A stretch of 64,000 bases of DNA from Lycium barbarum (taxonomy: Eukaryota; Streptophyta; Magnoliopsida; Solanales; Solanaceae): positions 117,538,480 to 117,602,479 of the forward strand of contig NC_083345.1 in NCBI RefSeq assembly GCF_019175385.1, in the 5' to 3' direction. How positions within the stretch are numbered: the first letter of the stretch is position 1; every line of letters begins with the position of its first letter. This document shows positions 21,086 through 32,879 of the stretch, piece after piece. A model generated the notes under the pieces. It saw nothing but the letters and a program-made list of their open reading frames with translations. It did not search any database and was not told the DNA's origin. The position numbers and the translations under genes are program-made.

Positions 21086-23495
21086 TGGATCGAAATCCTA
21101 TTTAATGCCTAGTTAAAACCCTTCATTTCCTATCCCTACATTTATTGTTCCTAAGCATCTTTGAGGCCACTTGAGGAGGTTTCAACCAGATTTCTCTTGA
21201 GGGTAAGTTCTCCAACCTAGATTTCATTAATTTACTTTCCTTAAGCATGAATCCATGGTATGAAATCTATAGAACTTAGGAAAGAAGATGGGTTTTGATG
21301 TCTACTTCATTAATTAAGTTTTAGTCTTTCAAAATGAGATTTGTTTATAGATTTGACTAATCTATGCATGGAATTTGATGAATTAGTGACCCATAAGCTT
21401 GAATCTTCCATTATAGTTGAAGAGTTGAATGATTGAAAGTTAGTGTTATACCCTAATTGGGGTTTTTTGACGTGATGATTAAATTGACCTATTCTTGGGT
21501 TAGCGTAGCAATTGGGGAGTAGAATTGAACTTCTAGAACGTTGAGTTACCTATTCCATCTTTGAAATACTTATTTTATCCTTGTGGGCCTATTTTCCCTC
21601 TTTTACTTAGTTGATTTTGATTCGAATGAATGTATAGCAACATGGGTATCGTTGTTTCTCGTTTCTAACTTACAATTCGATAATGGATAGAATTTGAGTA
21701 CTTGGAGGCTCTCCAGAAAGATAAGGCAAAGGTTTGATTATTTATGGCTCCAGCTCAGCATCCAGGTAGGCTACGACTTTCCTTTTGGTTAGACTCCAGT
21801 TAGCAAAGCATATGTATAATTTAGTTATTGATGGATAAAGCATATTAAGCCTTTGTGTATGAAGTTGGGATGAATATTCTTAGGATTGTTATTATTAACG
21901 GATTTGTGAGCTTGTTGCCTCTTTGTGGTTTATTGGCTTATTGCCATGTGTGTGATATTGTACTTGTACTTAGTTACCATATTGTGATTATGATACGATT
22001 GTCACTCACTTATCTTAACATTAACATAGATAGAGGAAATGACTTGACTTGATATTGATATTGTGATGTATGTCCATATGTGGCATGATTGAGATTTGAT
22101 TATGATTTACACTTGAGATTCTTCCATGCATATCATTCATACATATTCTACATGATTCATTGATATGAGCTGTGATTTGATATTAATAATGATAATAGGC
22201 TTCTTACTATGTCGTTTTCATTGGGCATATTTCGTATGGCCTCTCTTGCATATATATTTGGTGTTACCTATGTGGTCCGAAGGGAAATTGTTCTGGACGT
22301 GGCATTGTACAGATTAGGGAATAAGTTCATCTTGGTAATTAATTTACGGATGTTGTTATGCTTATTCATCCTCATGATTATTGTTGAAATTGGCATTCAT
22401 ACATGCATTTTATCTTGCATTGATTTAGCATTATTGCATTCATTCACTTATACATGATGGAAATAGTTCAGAAACGATTGACGAAATATTTATGGCAACT
22501 ATGAAAGAAAATGTGACACTTTTGATGAAAGTATGATATGAATCCATGATCCGAGGTGTATTCGGAGCAGAAGGTATGTGAATCCGTGATCCGAGGTCTA
22601 TTCCGAAGCGAAAGGTACGTGTGCTTGTGATCTGAGGTCTGTTTTGAAGTTAGTGGTACATGGACACCATGGGTCTTTCGCGGGTCATGACTATTGAGAC
22701 GTGGAGGTATTCTGTCTGTAGCATGTGTGTACGATATGAGACAGTTGGCCAGTGCATTGCATCACATCGCACACTTATTCATATTGCATCCATTCATATC
22801 TCTGATTCTGGTTGATGTATCCGTTGTATTGTGTGTTGCGTTTTAGCCTTCATTCCTTGGTTGTTGATTTATTTGAGATGTTGTGTGCCTGTTAATCACT
22901 TACCTAGACACTTGATGGATTCGAGGGCTAGAGGTTCCGCCTAGGCTATGATTGTAGACTACTAAGATCTAGTGTGGTTCACATTATTGCAAGACTTACA
23001 TGGATGTGCTCAGTGACTGCATTTGGATTGCTTATCTGCCTATCTTACAGTTTCTTTCTTTTATATATGTTAGCTAATTATTGTCGGCTTATGATGCCTA
23101 CCAGTACGTGTTGTTTGTACTGATTCTACTCTTGCTACATCTTTTCGGGTATAGAGTTATTCCAGGTACTTGAGCGAGATTCAGTTAGCCTTCAAGGATC
23201 TCATGGAGTTCATCTAAACTTTTTTGTTAAAATCTCATTCTAAACCGAAGTTGTATTCAGGGTGTGGTTGCAACTTTTATTCAAGTCGTATACTTACAAG
23301 CCCTTGTACTATTCAGACCAGATTCCTTGGGTAGTTTAAGTATTTTTGCAATTATTCATTTTATATGATATTTGAGACTTATTAGCATTAATATTATTCT
23401 TCCGCATTGATAAATTGTATGTTAGGTAAGGGAAGGGTTCGCCCACCAGGGGAAGTGTGCGGGTGCCCGCTCGACCCTTATTTTGGCTCGTGACA

Positions 23496-26400
23496 AGTTG
23501 ATATCAGAGCCCTAGGTTACACGGTCTATAAGTACAAGTGCATGTCCATTAGAGTCTTGCAAATCGGTACAATGAGCTCCGTACCTATCTGCGAGAGGCT
23601 ATAGGATATTTTGGAAACTTTCTATTCTTTCATTCCTTCGTGATACTTCATTCAAATTGGTATCTAGTCGATTCTAATTAGTATCTAAATATCCCTGTCT
23701 TATTCTCCCACATGTGATGGAAACTCATCTTTAAATTTTTATGCAAACGATTTTTGTTATGTCGTGTTATGGTATAGTATGATAGGTGTCATCCTGATTC
23801 AGACGCATGACCAAGTTCAGTTTCTAGTTTTGGCTTGAGGATTCATTTATGTGGGATCGTGGTTAAGACTCATTTATTGTGGGGGTTTTCTTGAGAAATG
23901 GGAGAGATAGCTTAGAGGGTCACTTGATGTCCATATTTCAGCATTGGTTTGCTCGGAAGTCGCAGAAGTGCATTTATAGCTTAACAAGAGTGATTTGTTC
24001 GATGATATGATTGGTTTTGGGAAAGGTTTCAACCTCATCAAGGCTTTATGATGTTGTGAGTGGCAGGGGTGTACCAATGGCAAGTTAACAATTCATCAGC
24101 GGTAGTGTATTAGAGGTCGATATGCGGGGACGAGTGTAAGTTCGATAAGGATCATCGTATTTGGCAAAAGTATAGTGACCGGTGTAATAAAGAAGAGAAG
24201 TTGAGAATAAGAACATGAAGGGAAACTTTTGTGGGAGACGTGTAGTGAAATAAGATTTCTTAGGGCATTTTGGTATGAGCACTTTTCGTGTTAATGGGAC
24301 GAAGGCGTAAGGAAGAGGATATGGATAGATTAATCTCCATTATTAGGAAAGGAAAAATTGGCATCGGATGTGTTCGTCAGGATAAGGTTGCAATTTGTAC
24401 AAGAGTGGATTTCATATTCGGCCATGAAAAGTTAAGTTGAACTTCGATGTAACTACATGGTAGTGGTTTGTGGGTTCTTCAGGGAAGTGGTTATCGGTTC
24501 TAGGTCGGAAAGCAATGTTACTTGTGATGATTGGAGACTTAGTATATTGAGCAACTGTGATCATGGTCCTTCAGTAAAAGGGTACATTCGCCGGGTTATC
24601 ATGTTTAGAGGAATGGTAAGGGGATCGTGGAATCAAGAGCTAGTTGATTTGAGATTTACATTGCGGTCATACCTGGTAGAATTGACATGAGGGTTCAGTG
24701 TTAAGTTGGTAAGTTTGGTCATGCAATGGGCCGAGGGGAGCCAGTGGTTGACTACTGAGAATGACTCTAGTGTTGGACAAGTGCGAAGTTTTAGTACGCA
24801 AGGAACTATCGGGTGCTGCATATAATATTGGATTAGAGTTGAGAGCCTAGTACCTATTGTGTATGTTCGGCTAGTTCCTACTATTACTGGTGTTACTATT
24901 CAGTTGAGTTGATCGAATGAAAGTGATAATTGAGCGAATGGTTAGGGGTGTTCTGGTTCAACAATTGGGACATTCGAAGTGGTAAATCAATGATGAGGTT
25001 CAAATTAATTCGAGTTGTAGAGAACATTTTAGAATTTGAGTTGAGGAAATTTGAGTTGTAGAAAAGGCACCTTGGTGGAGATACGTAGGGATAATAGTAG
25101 GATTATGTATGTGATACGCTGGATTTAGAGAGTAATCAGTTTTAGAGTTAAGTGAGTTAAGAAAACTCTAGTGTGTAGAGTGTGGTGCCTACTACTATCT
25201 CCAGGATTGACCTGGCTATTTTACAAGACTTATGATTATGTGGTATTCTATTGAGTGGGCTCGAGAAATGGTTAAACATTGATGATGATTGTTATTTGAT
25301 TGGAATTGGGGATTGAAGAGTCAGGAAAAAGTGTAGTTGATCGAGAATCGGTAAAAATAAGGTACATCTTCGGAATTACTTGGGTCGGTATAGGTTGTGG
25401 AGATGTATCTTACATATTTTAGACAAGGTATGATCGTGAGTACGTGTAAAGAATGGAGTCTATAGAAAAGGACTAAGTGATATAATGGATTAAGTTATAT
25501 GATGAAGTTTCGTGAGGTTTCGTGATCAGCGACTAGTGAGAAGTAAATTTCGGTAACCGACATGTTAAGGATACGGAAGTAGCTTGTGTGGTACATAGTT
25601 GGAAAATTTCGTAACACTCTTCAATGGATGAGTTAGCACGGTTTAAGGGAAATGACACTATATGTGAAGGCTAGAGTTATATTTTCGAGATGACACTATA
25701 TTTGTGGTAATGTACTATGTTGTAAGTACTATTGACTGAATAGCTTGGGTGAGCACTTTTGGATATTAAGGACTTGGGAGTTATTGTGTTAGGTTTAGAA
25801 CAATAGTTGTAAGATTTGATACTTTCGGATTTGTCATGGGCATATCAAGGTGTTACAATGGGAGATTCAATGTTTAAAGGGGTATTATATGAGGCTATAG
25901 GTTTTGCGTCGAAAATTTTGGGGTTGTAGCGGAATTGTATATCGGGTAAAGGTTGAGACACATAAAGATTACAATCATAAGGTATAGTTCTTCGGTACTA
26001 AGTTTACAACTTAGATAGAACTTAGCTTTTGGAGTCGAGGGTCACATACATGATTGATTATGCTTGAGGAAAAGATTAGAATTGACCGCCACAGATATGT
26101 AATTGGTTTCAACAAGTTTGGAGTCAATTCAGGTAACTATTGGTGGTATTCAGGGGTTATGCATTCTTTCCGGGTCAGAATTGTTCGATTAGAGCTTGAT
26201 GGACTATGTTTATATTTCTAGAAGGACTTATGCGTTTCCTAGCAAATCACTATCACGGATTTGATGAGTTTCAGTACGGATTTGAGGTATGACAGGTTTA
26301 TCGAGCTTTATCAGGGTTTGCGAGTGGACTTGATGATATTTTACCGAGAGACAGATAGATGTGATGGTTTACGTTAGTACTTGGTAATGATTTGAGGAGG

Positions 26401-27047
26401 TACTATGGTTGCGAGAGTTCCTTAGAGTGATCAGATGGTTTTTTACGGACTTGGCTCGACGAGGTATTCAGTAGTAAGTTTCCTGTATTGTGATTTGAAG
26501 GTTTAAGAAGACTTGGAACTAGCGAAGTTGGCTATGATTAAGATCAGTTTGATGGAATTGCTTAGAGTTGCTCCGATAGAGCAAGAATTCTTTTCTGGCA
26601 AGAGTAAGTCATAGTTTCAGGCTTGTGTTTATGTGTTTCTTTGAAATTGTGGTGCGAAGAACGACTTTAGAAGGGTTAAAGAAAGATTAGCAGAATCAGA
26701 ATATCTTCCTGATTCAGAGTGCGCTATGGTTATGTTTAGATCTAAAGGTTTGTGGGGCCTATCGATTAGGTTCAGAGGTATGGTTTTATCGAATCAGAGA
26801 ATTCCAGCAAAAGAAGTTCTTTATTTCGGGGAATAGTTGTGAGAGAAACTCGAGTATGGAAATATGGAAATATGGAGATTGGGTCTTTTGGCTAAGTTAG
26901 AAGAATTTTTGACTGATAAGATGAACGGGCAGTGTTTTTGGAGTACTTCGTGCCATGGGGGCTTTCGTGTTGTTATATTGAAGATTCTTATGTTACCGTC
27001 AACTTTCGTACTCTCTTCCTTCATTAAAGGACGAACGAGGTATCTGA
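23496..27047 (+). other. Internal region of the family A element, non-coding
   Basis: The segment is 3.55 kb of moderately AT-rich DNA. All open frames are short and without known motifs on either strand. I see no zinc knuckle, DSG protease, FIDD or integrase pattern. It could be a fully eroded gag-pol or unrelated filler. Confidence 0.6.
23499..23510 (+). other. Primer-binding site, tRNA-iMet type
   Basis: TGATATCAGAGC lies four bases after the LTR end TGACA. It differs by one base from the standard TGGTATCAGAGC and sets the element on the plus strand. Confidence 0.88.
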
Positions 27048-28742
27048 TGTAATGACCCGTTTGATCTTTATAGTGCTTTAGATCCATTTAACCTCGTTAA
27101 CCCTTCCCCGAGCCCTATTAGTATGATTTTGACCCGCAGAGATGGATGGCACGGTTCCTCAGGTAGTCGGGTGAGATTTATGATGACTTTTATGAAATAG
27201 AGCCTTAAAGTGAAAAATAGTTGACCGATAGTTGACTTTTGGATAAACGCACCTTTTTTAAAAATTCATCGATTTCGAGAGGTTTGGATGGTCGATTATG
27301 ACTTGGTGAGATGTTCAGTTCGATTTTCGGGGCTCTCGGGAACATTTGGGTTACTAGTTGAAACCTCCTCAAATAGACCTCCGTTGGGAATTCTGAGACC
27401 ATGAATTAGTCTGTAACGTGTTTTTATGTATGGTTGCATGTCAGGTTTATATATGGGAGGTATCCAGTGATTTTTGGGTTTTGGGTTTGAGTTGGTGAAA
27501 AACCAGTAAAATTTCTGGTGTTACCTATGTGGTCTGAAGGGACATTGTTCCGGACGTGGCATTGTACAGACTAGGGAATAAGTTCATATTGGTAATTGAT
27601 TTACAGTTATTATTATACTTATTCAACCTCATGATTATTGTTGAAATTAGCATTCATACATGCATTTCATCCTGCATTGATTTAACATTATTGCATTCAT
27701 TCACTCATACATGATGGAAATGGTTCGGAAACGATTGATGAAAGATTTATGGCAACTATGAAAGAAAATGTGACACTTTTGATGAAAGTATGATTTGAAT
27801 CCATGATCTGAGGTCCGCAGCGGAAGTAATGTGAATCTGTGATCTGAGGTCTGTTCTAAAGCAGAAGGTATGTGTGCTCGTGATCTTAGGTCTATTTTGG
27901 AGCGAGTGGTACATGGACACCATGGGTCTCCCGCGGGTTATAACTATTAAGACGTAGAGGTATTCCGTCCGTAGCATGGATGTACGATATGAGACAGTTG
28001 TCCAGTGCATTTCATCACATCGCACACTCATTCATATTGCATCCATTCACATCTCTGATTGTGGTTATACTTATTGTATTGCATGGTGAATTTTAGCCTT
28101 GATTCCTTGGTTGTTGATTTATTTAAGATGGTGTGTGCTTGTTAATCACTAACCTAGACACTTGATGGATTTGAGGGCTAGAGGTTCCCCCTAGGCTATG
28201 GCTATAGATTACTGAGATCTAGTGTGGTTCACATTATGGCAAGACTTACGTGGATATGCTCAGTGACTTCATTTGGACTGCTTATCTCCTATCTTCAGTT
28301 TCTTTCATTTATATATGTTAGTAATTGTTGTCGGCTTATGATTCCTAGTAGTACATGTTGTTTGTACTGATACTACTTTTGCTACATCCTTTCGGGGTGT
28401 AGTGTTGTTCCAAGCACTCGAGCGAGATTCATTTAGCCTTCAAGGATCTCACAGAGTTCATCTAGACTTTTCTGTTAAACTCTCATTCTAAACAGAAGTT
28501 GTATTCAGGTTGTGGTTGTAACTTTTATTCAAGTTGTATACTTAGAAGCTCTTGTACTATTCAGGCCAGATTCCTTGGGTAGTTTATGTAATTCTGCAAT
28601 TATTTTTTTATACGATATTTGAGACTTATTAGCATTTATATTATTCTTCCGCATTGGTAGATTGTATGTTGTGTAAGGGAAGGGTTTGCCCACCGGGGGG
28701 AGTGTGTGGGTGCCTGCTCAACCCTAATTTTGGGTCGTGACA
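27048..28742 (+). repeat. 3' LTR, family A, with a 1.34-kb internal deletion
   Basis: It begins TGTAATGACCCG and ends GGGTCGTGACA. It follows the 5' LTR to 'ttctGGTGTT', then jumps to the sequence after the second GGTGTT (22260-22265 in the 5' LTR). The deleted part corresponds to 20930-22265. It lacks the MITE. Confidence 0.92.
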
Positions 28743-31700
28743 TAAGCCTTCTTCCTTTTATTTAGTTTAGTATTTTGTGAATTATAGTTTAATTTGTGTT
28801 TGTGTGTTAGTTAATATCTGTGATAGTGTTCATATTAGTTTTCTTTAAGTTTAGTTTAGCTTAGTGAATCTAGCATAGTATCAATCAGTCTTGTAATCAT
28901 GTAGTTTAACTTAAGAGTTATATCATAATATGTTCATTAACCTGTTATATGTATTGGTACAACCTTAAGTTAGTTATTGTCAAATGTGTTGAGTAAGCTT
29001 TATCCATGCTTATAAGTCTTGACTGGTCTGAATCTTTGTTTCTTATACACCTATTGATTCATTGATAAGATTAGGGGGCTGCCATATATATGTACTCACA
29101 TGGAAATGAGTCCGTTTAACTTATTTTATAAATAGCATGTGTTCACTAATGGATTTAGGATTAATATAGGCTTAATTTGAACTAAAGCATTTGTTTGGCT
29201 ATGTGTTTATGATGTTATAAATCTGCCTAGGTTGTTCATGCCTATCAAGTGCTTACTTTAGATGATTTTAGCCTAATGTAGCTTCAACATAGTCTTTAAT
29301 GCTTGCTCAGCCTTTGTACCCAACCATATGATGACCTATATAACTCTCTTGTGTTTCATATTATGTATATGTGTTGGTATGGATTGTCAGTAATAGTATG
29401 TGTGTCTGAATAAGTATGGATACCTATTTTGAGGTCCTTTGTTGATTGTTTAGACCAAACGGCTAACCTATATGTTGTTGTTGCCTTTGCCCTGCCCTTA
29501 TTCATTTTCTTCTCGTTTGATAGCTTGGGTATTCTGAGTGCACCTGTAGGATCCTATAATAGCATTATTCTCTTGATTTTGGTTATTTTAAAATGGAATA
29601 TTAGTATCTTGGTCTAATAATGAGTACTGGGCTTGAGGAATTGAAAATGATACCTAAACCTTTGCTAGTTCTTCATATGGAAGTCATAGTTGCCTTGTTC
29701 GTTATGTTCATGTTGAAATAGTTGTTAAGGCTAAATCACCTAGCTTAAGTACTCACTTGTGTAAAACAAGGCCTAAAAAAATCTGAAAGGAGTTATAGTG
29801 TAGGATAATGCATACAAAACTTGCTTTTCCCTTTTTGAGATTATTAATGGCTAGAAAGATATGCTAATAATGTATTTGTTCATGTTATGATGTCTGTCTA
29901 AGTAAGATTAACAGGAAATTAGTTGGAAAACAACAATGGTCTAAGAAAACAATCAGTCTGTCATAAGCCAAACCAATGTAGTTTCATTTAGACAAAAGAT
30001 GAAATGGTATTTGATCATGTAAGTAAAAAGGGTTCAAGATAGTTGTCACTTAGTTTGTGGTAACATGAGAAGTGATTTACCTAGGGCTAAGGAGGGTCTA
30101 GGAAATACTTTGACTCCCGACTCAGTCTAGTACTACTTGCCCTAGGCTGCTGGGGTTTTTTCATATGTAACTACTATATCATGGGACCCTTTTTTATCTC
30201 TGAAAGTATAAAAGGAAGCATTGCATAAGGAAAACATGCATAAATGAAGTGGGCATTGATTTCCTCTCCTTCTTTTCCATTCCTTGACTGCATTTTAAAA
30301 ATACTGAATCAGTGGGACAATAATCAAGTTTTGCCTTAAAGAGATGACCCTTATTTGTGCATGTTCACTGTTGATATGAATGATCTTGTCCTTTCCCATT
30401 TTAGCCAATTGCCATGTGTTGTTTATTTATGAGTTAATGTTATGACAACATTCAAGCATGGATATACTGAGTATATATGTGTGCATACATATGTGTTTGA
30501 AGTTGGGTTTGAAAAAGGATGTTATGTCCTGCTCACATTAATGGATAGTTTTCCTTAGGGCCTTTCCTCTTTATGTGTGATTGAAATGTCAAATAACATG
30601 GTTAATGATTTGGTTTTTGAAGATTCTTTCCTTTCTGCCTATGTTTATCCTACGTTAGCATGTATGTCAGTCCGGTCTACTTAAGACTCCAGTCTGTTTG
30701 GGACCATTGCCTTTCTATGTGGAACATTTAACTAGAAATTGGACTCTAGATGTGCATAGTGATGAACCTCCCATCTTTTCCCCTACCCCTTAGCTCTCTT
30801 TTGTTGTGTCTTACTTCTGAAGATCCAAATGACATGCACAGTGGGCCAATTTTCCTTAGAATAAATGAATCACTGCTTATGCACATCTCCTAGCAACTTA
30901 GAATGTTTGCCTGGTTTTTTTGAATTTTAAATTGAAATCTATTACTTGTCCTGCCGCTGTATGTTGTGTTTGAAATGCCAAAACTGAATGAATGCCAATG
31001 AGTTGAGTCTCACAAAGCCTCTTATGTCTTTCCCCTTAGTGAAGTTAAAAAAAATAAGCTTGAAATGCCTGTGTGTGTTTTGCTTGTTCATCTCATAAGA
31101 ATTATGATAAGTGAAGAGTTTGAGTATGTTGGTGCTTATTTTTGAACATGGATGCATATACCTTGTGTTGGAATGGATTTGAAATGAATGCACTCTCTGT
31201 TTGCTCAAGTTTTATTATTTTTCTTCTTAAAAAAAAAACTGCTGCAGTGAGAGATATACAATGGGTATATCAGATATACACACCCCTTATATACCCTGGT
31301 ATTTATTGATTTGTATATCATGATATTAATTAGCAATTGAATTTGTTTTCCACTAAACCGAACGTATGTCCTTAATGACATTGCTACAATAACTGATTTG
31401 GGCCTTGTGTTGCCTATCCATATATATTGTCTTTATCTGGGCCTTTTAAATGTTCCTTTGCTATTTGTTGAGCTTGTTTTTCCTACCAGTTCATTTTGGA
31501 CCTTCACTATGCTACTCTAGTTTAACAAGGTTTAGTTAGTTATGCTTGATGTGCATAGAGTCATATACGTATACTATATGTTTGGATTATATTTGAGGGT
31601 TAACTTTTGTTTAATTAGTTAATTAAGTTTAGATGCTCTCTAATCACATTTTTCTTTCTCCCCTCCCTTCTTTGCATGGAACTATCGTCACTGGGCCACT

Positions 31701-32860
31701 TGGGCAAATTTGGCCCAACACCCTTTCTTCTATCGAGTCTGTGTTAGATGAAGGCCCAACCATGGGTGAAAATGGCAACTGATGGGCTTCTGTAGGCCCA
31801 CCAGCCTAACTCTCTCATTTCATTTCATATTTGTGTGTGTGCGCGCGCGCGCGTAAAGAATGATTGTAAATATTAAAACCCAAATGCTTTGAACTTAGAC
31901 ATATATATCGCGTAGAATAGATAGGAAACTTTCCAATGATTTTCAAACTCGGATTTAACAAAGGATAAAGACACTACTTTAAAGAGTAGAAAAAACAAAA
32001 TGATTTTGCAAGACCGTGTTCCATTTTTACAAGTAATAACCAGTACGTATATGTGCATATACATTACATATTGAGAAAAGTAAATGCGTCAAAACAGTCT
32101 TTTTCTCAAAAGTAGCCACGGTTTGGACCTTTTTTTAAACAAAGGGTTTGAAATGATTTTGGGACTTAAAGGATACAATAAAAGGGAAATTGATTTCATA
32201 AAGGTAGTAAACTATTGTAGAAGGAAATGAATTTCAAACTATGAAGGACTTAGGGATTTTTAAACCTTATTGGGCTCAAGCCCAACCTTAAGTCAAATAA
32301 ACAAGAGGAAATACACTTAAACTCTAGTTTGGAGAAAGGGTTTAGAAATGGGATATGGTTGACCTTAAAATTGAAAAAATGGAAAACTATCTTGTAATTC
32401 AAGAGAAAAATTTCATATACTTGTATAAACCCCTGGCATATTTACAAAGGAAATACACCCAAACAATTTTTTTAAAATTTATAAGGACTAAAAGGCATGA
32501 CATTGGACCAAAACAAAGGATCTTTTTGCCAAAACGTTTTATGATATACCATGACAAGTTATACAAGAAAAATAAACTCTTTTAAGAAAATAATTATAAT
32601 TAATCACACATTGAAGCTCGAAGGTCAATCGTATTCTACGGATCCTTAATACTAGGGTGCTTAAAACCTTCCCTAGGGGATTACTAGAACCCTTGCCTCG
32701 AACTCTGGTTTAAAAAGGATTTACCTCCAGTTTGACCAAACCCTTTTAACTTGGTGTTCCTAATTTCCCTTATAAATTAGGTGGCGACTCTAAAAATACA
32801 AAAATCCAATAGAGTTCACAACCTCGAAGTAGCTTTTATGCCTCACGTAAATTAAACCGT
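28743..32860 (+). repeat. Long AT-rich stretch, possible Tat/Ogre-type LTR
   Basis: No coding frame is recognised over 4.1 kb. Near the right end, 'aattaggtggcgactct' resembles the junction of LTR and primer site in Tat/Ogre-lineage elements of nightshades, and the long runs of 'aaggatt', 'ttttaaacc' type sequence before it fit such LTRs. If correct, the LTR would have been split by the family A insertion at 20215-28742. The second LTR is not in the window, so this is a weak assignment. Confidence 0.35.
31832..31854. repeat. Alternating (TG)n(CG)n tract
   Basis: 'tgtgtgtgt' passes directly into 'gcgcgcgcgcgcg', about 22 bases of alternating purine and pyrimidine, a classical Z-DNA-prone sequence. 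Such a CG run is unusual in methylated plant repeats. Confidence 0.9.
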
Positions 32861-32879
32861 AACAAGCGGTACTAAGATC

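Larger units (their letters stand above)
20215..23495 (+). repeat. 5' LTR, family A (3281 bp including a MITE)
   Basis: It begins TGCAACGACCCGTTTGGTCG and ends GGCTCGTGACA. It contains the MITE at 20290-20505 and the GCGG motif patch at 20950-21085. It aligns to 27048-28742 outside the MITE and a 1.34-kb segment lost from the 3' copy. Confidence 0.92.
20215..28742 (+). mobile_element. Family A LTR retrotransposon without coding capacity (LARD-like)
   Basis: The 5' LTR (20215-23495) is followed by an initiator-Met primer site, then 3.55 kb of internal DNA and a deleted 3' LTR (27048-28742). Flanking 5-mers are TAAAC and TAAGC, a four-of-five match. The internal part shows no gag, protease, RT or integrase motif. 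This fits a large non-autonomous derivative that relied on proteins from a related gypsy element. Confidence 0.88.
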
